NCBI RefSeq assembly: GCF_000803215.1
Contig: NZ_JSXC01000029.1
Coordinates: 1 to 50,313, forward strand
Reading direction: 5' to 3'
Origin: Pectobacterium fontis
Lineage (GTDB): Bacteria > Pseudomonadota > Gammaproteobacteria > Enterobacterales > Enterobacteriaceae
Length of the DNA stretch: 50,313 bases
In this document: piece by piece, positions 12,314-21,204 of the stretch
Numbering within the stretch: position 1 is the stretch's first letter
Layout of the letters: each line of letters starts with the position of its first letter
The notes under the pieces: generated by a model
Databases searched by the model: none
What the model was told of the DNA's origin: nothing
Seen by the model: the letters and a program-made list of their open reading frames with translations, nothing else
Program-made: the position numbers and the translations under genes

Positions 12314-12345
12314 AAAATAGCGCGCTCACGGCGCGCTATTTTCAT
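12314..12345 (+). terminator. Rho-independent terminator of pflA
   Basis: Perfect 12-bp stem (AAAATAGCGCGC / GCGCGCTATTTT) with a 5-base loop, 12 bases after the pflA stop codon. The A/T ends of the stem make it potentially bidirectional. The IS200-type element begins within about 10 bases of its end. Confidence 0.85.
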
Positions 12346-12356
12346 TGTGCCTAGAA

Positions 12357-12379
12357 AACCCCCAGCTAGGCTGGGGGTT
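12357..12379. repeat. IS200 left-end hairpin
   Basis: AACCCCCAGC and GCTGGGGGTT pair over 10 bp around a TAG loop. In this family the left-end hairpin is recognised as single-stranded DNA by TnpA. On the minus strand it is followed by TTTTC, so it can also act as a terminator against transcription running leftwards. Confidence 0.85.
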
Positions 12380-12414
12380 CAGTAAAGCTTTCAGCTTTGA
12401 GCCAGTTATAAAAA

Positions 12415-12483
12415 CCCCTTTTGATTTGTTAAAACAGTTTGCGGTCTGGCAACTGCAAACGTTCAACAAGAAATCAAAAGGGG
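12415..12483 (+). promoter_or_regulatory. IS200 leader hairpin masking the tnpA ribosome site
   Basis: CCCCTTTTGATTT (12415-12427) is perfectly complementary to AAATCAAAAGGGG (12471-12483). Inner pairs GTTTGC/GCAAAC continue the fold. The 3' arm overlaps the G-rich Shine-Dalgarno sequence immediately before the tnpA ATG at 12490, so the folded RNA would block translation. This arrangement is known from IS200, where an antisense RNA (art200) adds further repression. I did not find a defined promoter for such an RNA here. Confidence 0.75.
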
Positions 12484-12489
12484 GTCCCA

Positions 12490-12948
12490 ATGAGGGACGA
12501 AAAGAGCTTAGCGCACACCCGATGGAACTGTAAATATCACATAGTTTTTGCGCCGAAGTACCGAAGACAGGTGTTCTACGGGGAAAAACGCAGAGCGATA
12601 GACAGCATTTTAAGAAAGCTGTGCGAATGGAAAAACGTGAATATTCTGGAAGCGGAATGCTGTGTGGATCACATCCATATGCTTCTGGAAATCCCGCCGA
12701 AGATGAGTGTCTCGGGATTTATGGGGTATCTGAAGGGAAAGAGTAGCCTGATGCTTTATGAGCAGTTTGGCGATTTGAAGTTCAAATACCGTAATAGGGA
12801 GTTTTGGTGCCGAGGGTATTACGTTGATACGGTAGGAAAAAACACGGTCAAGATACAAGAATACATAAAGCACCAACTGGAAGAGGATAAAATGGGAGAG
12901 CAACTCTCGATCCCGTATCCTGGTAGCCCGTTTACGGGCCGTAAGTAA
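12490..12948 (+). CDS. tnpA: IS200-type transposase TnpA (HUH/Y1)
   Basis: Single-strand transposase of the HUH superfamily (152 aa, standard for IS200). The metal-binding His-Ile-His is at residues 61-63 in DHIHMLLE, and the catalytic tyrosine is predicted at Tyr125 in KIQEYIKHQ. The start MRDEKSLAHTRWNCKYHIVF and the end YPGSPFTGRK match IS200 family proteins, so the ATG at 12490 is preferred over an in-frame ATG 17 codons upstream that lies inside the leader hairpin. No frameshift or stop is seen, so the element may be active. Expression should be very low because its ribosome site is base-paired. Confidence 0.95.
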   Translation: MRDEKSLAHTRWNCKYHIVFAPKYRRQVFYGEKRRAIDSILRKLCEWKNVNILEAECCVDHIHMLLEIPPKMSVSGFMGYLKGKSSLMLYEQFGDLKFKYRNREFWCRGYYVDTVGKNTVKIQEYIKHQLEEDKMGEQLSIPYPGSPFTGRK

Positions 12949-13028
12949 TCCATAGATGCAAATGTCAGATCGCGATGCGCCTGTTAGGGCGCGGCTGGTA
13001 ACAGAGCCTTATAGGCGCATATGAAAAA

Positions 13029-13056
13029 CCTCCGGCTATGCCGGAGGATATTTTTT
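13029..13056. repeat. IS200 right-end hairpin and bidirectional terminator
   Basis: CCTCCGGC and GCCGGAGG pair over 8 bp around a TAT loop. Downstream on the plus strand is ATATTTTTTT, and on the minus strand TTTTT, so the hairpin reads as an intrinsic terminator in both directions. It would end transcription both of tnpA and of the minus-strand operon whose last gene stops 36 bases away. Confidence 0.8.
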
Positions 13057-13091
13057 TCTGGCGGATAAATATTGCGACAGAATAAACGCGG

Positions 13092-14660
13092 CTAGGCCAG
13101 ATTCCCTGCTGCCTTGATTTTCACCTGCACCGCATTCCCCGGTAAATAAGCCAACGGAATTTCCTGATAATCAATAATTTCAACGCTGCCCGGCATCGCT
13201 CCTGTCTCTTCTGCCAGACAAATGGTTTGCTGTAGCAATTCGCTTTTTATCTTTTCACGCTCGTTATCCGGCATTTTCACCACACGCTCGATTTGTGCTC
13301 CCACCATTCCTAACGCCACGCCAACCGCATTTGCCGCATCGAAATTCTGTGGACGCATGACCTGACTGACGCCAGACAAAACGTCAGGCAGCAAGATACT
13401 ACCGCCACCAACAAGCACAGCGGGGATAGCCGTACTTGACGATTTGATGCGATCGATAGCATTTTCCACTTTATCAATCATCTGACGGTAAGCCTGCTGG
13501 CAAAGTGCGTTATCCAGTACGGGTAATGAACAAGAGAGATCGGATGTCCATCGCTCACGATGAAGTTGTAGCACGATATCGCTAAGCGTTAACGTCTCCC
13601 CGCCAAAGCTGACACCCTGTTCAAGAAGACGGTAGCCAACACTATCGGGTCCAAGGGTAATCTTCCCATCCTGAAACTGACGAACACAGGTTCCACCGCC
13701 AATACCGATAGAGATAATATCCGGCATTCTGAAATTCGTCCGTACAGCGCCTACTTCAACGGCGATGGCCGATTCACGCGGGAACCCATTGATCAACACG
13801 CCAATATCTGTCGTTGTACCGCCGACATCGATAATCAGCGCATTATCTAACCCGGAAAGATGGCAAGCCCCGCGAATTGAATTCGTTGGCCCACAGGCCA
13901 TCGTCAAAATAGGATATTGCTTCACCACACTTTCGGACATCAATGTGCCGTCGTTTTGTCCGAAGAAAGGGGTAGCCTTGATACCGTGCCGAATGAGCGC
14001 TTGTGTAAAGCCGTTAACAAAACGGTTGGCAGTGCTTTGCAACGACGCATTCAGGATCGTCGCATTTTCTCTTTCCAGTAACCCCGTGCTGCCTATCCGG
14101 TGGGATAACGACAGGGAGACATCGGGTAATGCTGCATTGACCCACTGAGCAACCTGCAATTCTTGTGCATTATTGACAGGAGAAAATACGCCACAGATAG
14201 CCACGCTATCCACATGACCACGCATCTTGTCACAAATCGCCAACACTTCATCCTGCAATACAGAATGGATCTCTCGGCCATCAAATTCATAGCCACCGTG
14301 AATCTGGTAGAAATGCTCGCCTAATGTCCTTTGCCATTCGTCGTCCCAGCCAAACAGCGGCGGAACGCTATCACTGCTTGGCAAACTCAAGCGCAATAAT
14401 CCAACGCGATCCAGCCCCTTGCGCTCAACGATCGCATTGGTACATTGCGTTGTGCCTAACATTGCATAGCGAATATGCTGCGGTGCAATGCCAGACTGAG
14501 CTAATACCGCCGCAATCACACGCTCAATGCCGCTATAGACATCCACGCTGGTAGGAAATTTGGCCGTCGCAATACAGCGCAGGTCAGCATCTAAAATGGC
14601 TGCGTCCGTATTCGTACCGCCGACATCAATCCCGAGTCGGTAATCATTTTTATGTAACAT
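13092..14660 (-). CDS. Hydantoinase/oxoprolinase subunit A family protein
   Basis: Protein of 522 aa with the actin-like ATPase fold of the hydantoinase A/5-oxoprolinase family: GIDVGGTNTDAA at residues 10-21, a second phosphate-binding segment DVGGTTTDIGVL, and GIGGGTCVRQF and VLVGGGSILLPDV later. Family members use ATP to open cyclic amides (hydantoins, oxoproline) or carboxylate ketones. The substrate here is unknown. The partner subunit HyuB is not encoded nearby; instead a DUF917 gene lies directly upstream and an NCS1 permease before that. The ATG at 14660 is chosen because GAGG, overlapping the upstream stop codon, sits eight bases before it; an in-frame TTG at 14684 is less likely. 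It is the last gene of the operon. Confidence 0.85.
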   Translation of the reverse strand: MLHKNDYRLGIDVGGTNTDAAILDADLRCIATAKFPTSVDVYSGIERVIAAVLAQSGIAPQHIRYAMLGTTQCTNAIVERKGLDRVGLLRLSLPSSDSVPPLFGWDDEWQRTLGEHFYQIHGGYEFDGREIHSVLQDEVLAICDKMRGHVDSVAICGVFSPVNNAQELQVAQWVNAALPDVSLSLSHRIGSTGLLERENATILNASLQSTANRFVNGFTQALIRHGIKATPFFGQNDGTLMSESVVKQYPILTMACGPTNSIRGACHLSGLDNALIIDVGGTTTDIGVLINGFPRESAIAVEVGAVRTNFRMPDIISIGIGGGTCVRQFQDGKITLGPDSVGYRLLEQGVSFGGETLTLSDIVLQLHRERWTSDLSCSLPVLDNALCQQAYRQMIDKVENAIDRIKSSSTAIPAVLVGGGSILLPDVLSGVSQVMRPQNFDAANAVGVALGMVGAQIERVVKMPDNEREKIKSELLQQTICLAEETGAMPGSVEIIDYQEIPLAYLPGNAVQVKIKAAGNLA

Positions 14661-14670
14661 CGGGAAAACC

Positions 14671-15780
14671 TCAGCGGTTTGCAAGCTGTTCTATCGGCAC
14701 ATACTGTACCGGATAACCGAAATACTCCGGTCCCGCAACATCAATCCCTTTTGGCGTTCGCCACTTGTCATTGCACGGATAGGCAATAACATCGACGCGT
14801 TGCCCATAGCGTAAATGTTCCGTAATGATCGGGCGTCCGGTTTCACTGTCTACGATGGAGATTAAATCGGGAACAACAGCCAGCAGATTATCCTGCGTAG
14901 GAACGGTCATCTGTGATGAGCGATAAGCGAGCAATAATTCGTTCTGAAAAAGCACCGTAAACGATTCGCCCTTGTCATTCCCCATGCCGTCGATCACGAC
15001 TTGCCCACGGGCAAAACCACCAGTTGTGCGCCGTGCTACATCAACAATTTTTCCTGATGCAACGATATAGCCATTCAACACTTTGAGTAGAGATTGTACC
15101 GGATGACTACCTGACTGATGAGCCTGACGCAGCATTCTTCCGATATCCTGCGCCAGTGACAGCGTGCCTTTGATAGCGCTACGCTTAAGTTGGTTACCGC
15201 GTAAAGGGTAATCGCATATCGCGCAAGCAGCGCCCATTTGTTCAACAACCGCGCGGGCCAACCGTTCCGACCACATACCATCTATGGGATTAAGAATGAC
15301 TGCGTTGCCCTTCTCATCTGCCAATGTATTCGGTGCGGAGGTTAAATCATCAAGAAAAAAGGTCACCATCTGCGCTTCGGGGAAGGCCCTCCCCATCGCA
15401 TCGCAATCGATAACAGGTAGCCCTTTTGCGGCCGCAACCACTAACGGTATTAGCGAATTGATGCCGCCGATTTCGATAGAAAAAGTCCCAGTTGCTGATT
15501 CAGCGAGATAATTCTCCATTGTTTCAAATGCCAGAAGAATTTGCCGCGGTGAAATGATTTTTTCCACAGAAACTGTCGGCGCCCCCATCGTACTACATGG
15601 GATAAAAAGATCGTTATCCTTTACGTCATCCAGATTGCATAACGTTACTGGCTTCGCGTGGCGCAAAGCATTTTTTGCAATTAACGCTCCCAAATAAGGA
15701 TCCCCACCGCCGCCAGTTCCAAGAATTGAAGCTCCCAACGCGATGTCATCAATCATTTCAAAATCAATATAGCGAACCAT
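14671..15780 (-). CDS. DUF917 family protein (possible S-methyl thiohydantoin desulfurase-like)
   Basis: Protein of 369 aa in the DUF917 family. The N-terminal glycine-rich LGTGGGGDPY at residues 20-29 is the family hallmark. Further conserved-looking parts are the CDAMGRAFPE segment and a C-terminal beta-rich domain (GQRVDVIAYPCNDKW). From memory, Pfam has renamed this family after S-methyl thiohydantoin desulfurase, and DUF917 proteins often sit beside or are fused to hydantoinase A proteins, as here. Its stop codon lies 10 bp before the next gene, implying translational coupling, and the permease ends 26 bp upstream. It may be a subunit or partner of the hydantoinase-like protein. The reaction is not known. 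Confidence 0.8.
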   Translation of the reverse strand: MVRYIDFEMIDDIALGASILGTGGGGDPYLGALIAKNALRHAKPVTLCNLDDVKDNDLFIPCSTMGAPTVSVEKIISPRQILLAFETMENYLAESATGTFSIEIGGINSLIPLVVAAAKGLPVIDCDAMGRAFPEAQMVTFFLDDLTSAPNTLADEKGNAVILNPIDGMWSERLARAVVEQMGAACAICDYPLRGNQLKRSAIKGTLSLAQDIGRMLRQAHQSGSHPVQSLLKVLNGYIVASGKIVDVARRTTGGFARGQVVIDGMGNDKGESFTVLFQNELLLAYRSSQMTVPTQDNLLAVVPDLISIVDSETGRPIITEHLRYGQRVDVIAYPCNDKWRTPKGIDVAGPEYFGYPVQYVPIEQLANR

Positions 15781-15806
15781 TACTTATCCAATACCCACTG
15801 GACAAC

Positions 15807-17138
15807 CTAAGATTTAGAGTGCGGGTGGGAAGACGCCACCAACTGCGGGAACATTTTTCGCATAATGATATACATCACAAGGCTGATTATGATGCCATCC
15901 AGCGTAGAAACAGACGTGATCGTAAACAAATCAAAAAAATCTGTAGCGGTTAATAAGCTGACAAAACTGCCACATAACCATGCGATAGAGGCACAAATAT
16001 TCAGCAATGGTGGTTGTGATGCGTCCTGTTTTAGACGCGAAGAGTCAAAAAAGTAATATTCCGCAAGGTAAACCCCTGCAATAGGGGAAATAAGGACACC
16101 CAATAGCGACAAAAACTGAGTAAAATTATTAATCATTCCGTTATAAGCCAGAAGCAGGCCAGCAAATGCCATCAACACAACTAATATTGGTCGGGATATT
16201 GCTCGGACAACAACAGAGAGGCCTAATGAGGCTGAAATTAAATTAGAACTATTCGTCGTCCATTGCGCGAAAATTAAAATCACAATCGCTGAAACACCGA
16301 GCCCTATAGTGAAAAAGATTTCGACCAAATCATCACTACCAACCATATGGGTCAATATGAGCGCGACAAGAATCGTGGCGCTGTTCCCTAGCAAGAATCC
16401 CAAGCCTGAACCTAATATGGCATCTTTACGTGTTCTGGAATAACGTGCGATATCAGGCGACATGATACTTGCCGCCACTATCCAGATAGAAACCACGTAA
16501 GAAATAGCGCTCCCTAAACTTATCGGGTTTTTAATGACAACTTCGGTAGGAGAAGAATGACCGTTAGCCGCAAGATATATTCCTGAGACGATAAGTATAA
16601 GCATTAGCGGGACACTTAATGCGCTTAGTTTCCCTAACGCTCTAACACCCCAAATAGCCGTCGATGCCATTAACGCCATACCAAAAAGTAGGATAAAAAA
16701 GCGCCCAGGTTCCAGTTGATAATGTGACAGTGCTTTTTGCAGCATCACACCAAAGAAATCGAGTTGAAAGGCAAACCATCCAACCAGTGAAACAGCGGAA
16801 AAGACGCCAATCACTTTCCCACCTAATCGCCCAAAAACGGATATACTGAGTAGCGTGGTTGATAACCCGCATCCATAACCCACGTTAGCACATAATGCAG
16901 CAAGAACACCCAGTAAGGCTGATCCAATAAGCGTGGCGCTGACAGCCTGAGAAAATGATAATCCACTGCTTAGAAAAGATCCCAGAAACAAACCAGAAAT
17001 ATCGATTCCTATAGCCAGCCATATTAAAGCGATAACATACCAACTTTTTCTGGCTTCGGCAGGGACTGGTTCGTATTCGTAATCATAGATTTGCCGACCT
17101 GTTTTTTCTTTTGTAGGCCCAGCATTCCCTTGAGACAT
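15807..17138 (-). CDS. NCS1 family nucleobase/hydantoin-type permease
   Basis: Inner-membrane transporter of 443 aa with about 12 hydrophobic segments. The N-terminal tail (DYEYEPVPAEARKSW before the first helix) and overall pattern fit the nucleobase-cation-symporter-1 family (CodB, Mhp1, PucI). The segment VGWFAFQLDFFG near the third helix keeps a W-x3-Q spacing like that of the substrate-binding residues of the hydantoin transporter Mhp1. A TTG start at 17153 is possible, but the ATG at 17138 has GGAGGAG directly upstream and is preferred. It is first in the operon with the DUF917 and hydantoinase-like genes, so it probably imports their substrate. It is AT-richer than core genes. Confidence 0.85.
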   Translation of the reverse strand: MSQGNAGPTKEKTGRQIYDYEYEPVPAEARKSWYVIALIWLAIGIDISGLFLGSFLSSGLSFSQAVSATLIGSALLGVLAALCANVGYGCGLSTTLLSISVFGRLGGKVIGVFSAVSLVGWFAFQLDFFGVMLQKALSHYQLEPGRFFILLFGMALMASTAIWGVRALGKLSALSVPLMLILIVSGIYLAANGHSSPTEVVIKNPISLGSAISYVVSIWIVAASIMSPDIARYSRTRKDAILGSGLGFLLGNSATILVALILTHMVGSDDLVEIFFTIGLGVSAIVILIFAQWTTNSSNLISASLGLSVVVRAISRPILVVLMAFAGLLLAYNGMINNFTQFLSLLGVLISPIAGVYLAEYYFFDSSRLKQDASQPPLLNICASIAWLCGSFVSLLTATDFFDLFTITSVSTLDGIIISLVMYIIMRKMFPQLVASSHPHSKS

Positions 17139-17415
17139 AACTCCTCCATTCAATAAGCAGCAAATAATTATCGTATCGTTGTGATATTTTATAGAGGTTG
17201 TCTGGTGGCGTATAGAGCAATGGTGCCGTCAGCAAGCTAACAACACCATTGTGATGTGAAATACCCTAGTGTGACGCATAAAACCACGCTTCTTTGTGGC
17301 AACCACATCAATGATGTGGCGTAACGACAAGATAAATGGGATTCATATCGATTAATACAGATATATTTTGATGTTAACATTCAGATATGTAATGTATGTG
17401 AAGGAAATGCTATCT
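17139..17415. promoter_or_regulatory. Divergent control region of the permease operon and lysR
   Basis: This 277-bp region separates the permease operon from the LysR gene. It holds two symmetric elements. CAATGGTG (17218-17225) and CACCATTG (17244-17251) form a perfect inverted repeat with an 18-base spacer. CCACATCAATGATGTGG (17303-17319) is a perfect 17-bp palindrome with a one-base centre. LysR regulators usually bind such dyads between divergent genes, so these are candidate operators. Promoter boxes could not be placed confidently, though CTATAAAAT on the permease strand (around 17190-17200) is a plausible -10. Confidence 0.5.
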
Positions 17416-18351
17416 ATGCGCTTAGATAAACTGGAGATCCGCTGGCTAAAATTATTTTGTAAAATTGTTGAAAAACAAGGAATTACAAATGCACAAACCG
17501 CAACGGGCTTAAGCCAACCCGTACTAAGTCACTACCTGTCTCGTCTTGAGGATACGCTAGGACTTGTCCTATGCGAACGTGGACGCGGCGGTTTTGCTCT
17601 AACCCCCGAAGGTGAAGTGGTCTACCAGGAGGCAAAATCTGTCATTTCCACACTTGATGATTTTGCTAACAGACTTGCTCGCATCAAGCATCAACTTATA
17701 GGTAAAGTTAAATTAGGCTGTCTGGATAATATTGCAACCCACCCAAATAATGTTGTATCTCAGGCGATAGCTATGCTCTATGCCAAAAGTCCAGAAGTTA
17801 ATGTCGAACTTGAGATTATGGAATACATTCCACTCATGGAGAGATTAAAAAACGGACATCTCGACATTGTTCTAAGTGCCTTACCCGATGACATCCCGAC
17901 AGACATTTTCTATGAGCCTGTATTCGTTGAACACAGTTATTTTTATTCACTAGCAGAAAATGCTGAGGTTATAGAACATGAATGGAGAAATGGTGAATTA
18001 AATCCTCGTAGACTACTAATCGGTGGACATGCCTTCAACGAAATATCGAAACAACTAGGCCCCGTATCAAAGCAAGGTTTCCACCAAACAGCCTGGCATC
18101 TTGAGGGAAGTTTGCTGCTGCTACTAGCGGGAACCCATATCGGTTTTCTCCCCGATCACTACGCTGCCCCTTGGGTTGAAAAAGGAAAACTTACTGCGGT
18201 TGCGCCAGATCGTTTAAAGCTAACCAGCATATTTTATCTGGTGCGCAACGCCAAACAGCGCCTCAGCCCGGTAGCCGAAGCGCTGTGGAATAACATGGTG
18301 GAAGCGGGGCAAAGTTCGCTGGCCAGCCTTGATATTTCAAGTTGCAGCTAA
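17416..18351 (+). CDS. LysR-type transcriptional regulator
   Basis: LysR-family regulator of 311 aa. The N-terminal winged helix-turn-helix covers residues 5-65, with the HTH around 24-44 ([22 protein letters not shown]). The periplasmic-binding-like effector domain begins near residue 90. It probably controls the divergent permease/DUF917/hydantoinase operon in response to its substrate. The start is uncertain: several in-frame ATGs exist from 17368, and 17416 is chosen because the usual short LysR N-terminus follows and GAAGGA lies upstream. Most of the gene is AT-rich, but the last 37 codons are about 57% G+C. The stop codon overlaps the convergent transporter gene by 15 bp. Confidence 0.85.
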   Translation: MRLDKLEIRWLKLFCKIVEKQGITNAQTATGLSQPVLSHYLSRLEDTLGLVLCERGRGGFALTPEGEVVYQEAKSVISTLDDFANRLARIKHQLIGKVKLGCLDNIATHPNNVVSQAIAMLYAKSPEVNVELEIMEYIPLMERLKNGHLDIVLSALPDDIPTDIFYEPVFVEHSYFYSLAENAEVIEHEWRNGELNPRRLLIGGHAFNEISKQLGPVSKQGFHQTAWHLEGSLLLLLAGTHIGFLPDHYAAPWVEKGKLTAVAPDRLKLTSIFYLVRNAKQRLSPVAEALWNNMVEAGQSSLASLDISSCS

Positions 18352-19491
18352 TGGCGTTGGACGGCGATCGGATTTTCTGAGCAACATCATCAGGTAAATC
18401 ATGGAGATAGCCGCAATCAATACAAACAGCAATCGATCGGAGTAGTTCTGCATCAGCATCGCAGCAACGCTTGGCCCACAAAGACTGCCAAGCGTGTAGC
18501 TGAGGAGTAACGCCTGATTCATCGTCACCAGTTCATCTGGGCGCACGTTTTCACATGCCCATGACATGGCTACGGGGTACAGCGTAAATCCCGCGCCCCC
18601 CAACAGAAACAGCGACAGCGCCATGGCATAGTGACTAATGCTTAGCATCGCAATACAGCCAATAATCACAACAAAAACTAATACCCGCAGAACCAACAGC
18701 CGGCCATATCGATCGGCCATACGGCCAATAGGCCATTGCCCTATAATTCCTGAGCTGATCAGCAGTGCCATCCAGTATCCGACCTGCGCATCATTCATTC
18801 CCTGATGAGAGAGATAGAGCGGCATCAGGCCATACAACGATCCTAGCATTGCGCCGGAGATAATACAGCCCTGTACACCTAAACGCGCACGACGATACGT
18901 CAGCATTTTCCACATACCGACATGCTTTTCTTGCTGCTCTGGCGGCGTAGGAAGATGAGTAAACAGCAATGGTAATGCTGCCAAAATAACTAATGCGACC
19001 ATCCACGGCAGCACACTCAACAACGCCGTCGGCAATACACCGAGCAGAAGTTGCCCAACCACGCTACCGAGGTAATAAGCAATCATATACGCCGCCAGCA
19101 ACTGCCCTCTCTGCGTTGGCGTTCCGCTACATAACAGAGCGCTTTCGACCACAACCCAGATTAATGCACAACCAATTCCAGCAAGAAAACGCCAGAACAG
19201 CCAACTACCAATATCCGTGGAAATACCGAGACCGGCAACCGCGATACCAAATAATAAAGCCGCAAAATAGTAGCTACGGTTAAACCCATAAAGCTTGATT
19301 AATTTACCAGCCAATAGCGTTCCAACCAGATTGCCACTGAAATAGGATGAGCCAACGAGTCCAACCTGCCAGACAGGGAGAGACTGATAACTCAACCAAA
19401 GTGGTACGAGAGTATTTAATACTGCAATACATACCGTCAGCAGCAAGAGCCCACTGAGCAATAACAGCACAGGGCGGGAATAAGCAGACAT
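18337..19491 (-). CDS. ycaD: YcaD-type major facilitator superfamily transporter
   Basis: Twelve-helix MFS protein (384 aa, E. coli YcaD 382) of unknown substrate. It matches YcaD through [19 protein letters not shown] at the start, [14 protein letters not shown] in the middle and [19 protein letters not shown], which carries the MFS G-x3-D-R-x-G-R motif between helices. The reading frame is open 44 codons further upstream (19623), but homology puts the start at 19491, although its ribosome site is weak. It lies between the accessory cassette and serS, the same side of serS as in E. coli. The final 15 bp overlap the end of the convergent LysR gene. Confidence 0.9.
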   Translation of the reverse strand: MSAYSRPVLLLLSGLLLLTVCIAVLNTLVPLWLSYQSLPVWQVGLVGSSYFSGNLVGTLLAGKLIKLYGFNRSYYFAALLFGIAVAGLGISTDIGSWLFWRFLAGIGCALIWVVVESALLCSGTPTQRGQLLAAYMIAYYLGSVVGQLLLGVLPTALLSVLPWMVALVILAALPLLFTHLPTPPEQQEKHVGMWKMLTYRRARLGVQGCIISGAMLGSLYGLMPLYLSHQGMNDAQVGYWMALLISSGIIGQWPIGRMADRYGRLLVLRVLVFVVIIGCIAMLSISHYAMALSLFLLGGAGFTLYPVAMSWACENVRPDELVTMNQALLLSYTLGSLCGPSVAAMLMQNYSDRLLFVLIAAISMIYLMMLLRKSDRRPTPLAAT

Positions 19492-19805
19492 AGCGAAGTG
19501 GATAACCAAACAACCGGAGAAGAGTGAGCGCATCATGCCACTGCGGGTATAAAAGTCAATCCAGGTAAAAAGTGCGCAAAGGCCTTTCTCAAACGATGGA
19601 TTGAAAGAATTCATCAACGCCACCGAATGTGTGTAACTCTTGAAAATAGAGCCCTACTACTTGAATGATTTTAAATAAGTTTTAGCGTTTAAATTGGGTA
19701 GTGCGCATTGTTTAAGGCAAAGAAGCTATTTTTACGATGAAAAAATATTACCGAACGAATAGCGTAAAAAAAGCGCCCTCAGGCGCTTTATTCAGATAGC
19801 AGAGA
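19492..19805. other. Intergenic region ycaD-serS
   Basis: Of these 314 bp, the serS terminator takes up the end next to serS. The part next to ycaD is open in frame with it and could encode a longer N-terminus, but is more likely leader and promoter DNA. The middle (about 19640-19765) is AT-rich with no recognised gene. In E. coli the dms genes and ycaC lie between ycaD and serS; they are absent here. Confidence 0.6.
19766..19789 (-). terminator. Rho-independent terminator of serS
   Basis: Perfect 8-bp stem (AAAGCGCC / GGCGCTTT) with a 4-base loop. On the minus strand it runs into seven T residues, 17 bases after the serS stop codon. Confidence 0.9.
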
Positions 19806-21152
<1,347 letters not shown>

Positions 21153-21204
21153 CTACGCGACCGGTTTCAGAAAATACCTTGATAACCTTACCGCAACGCT
21201 TAGT

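Larger units (their letters stand above)
12350..13057 (+). mobile_element. IS200/IS605-family insertion sequence, IS200-type, apparently complete
   Basis: About 0.7 kb, the usual IS200 length. It has a left-end hairpin (12357-12379), a leader hairpin over the transposase start, one intact tnpA and a right-end hairpin (13029-13047). As expected for this family there are no terminal inverted repeats and no clear target duplication, so the exact ends are uncertain by several bases. It has no tnpB. It sits between the pflA terminator and the 3' end of the hydantoinase-type operon and interrupts no visible gene. The transposase is close to the E. coli/Salmonella IS200 form by eye, suggesting recent acquisition or strong conservation. 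Confidence 0.9.
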
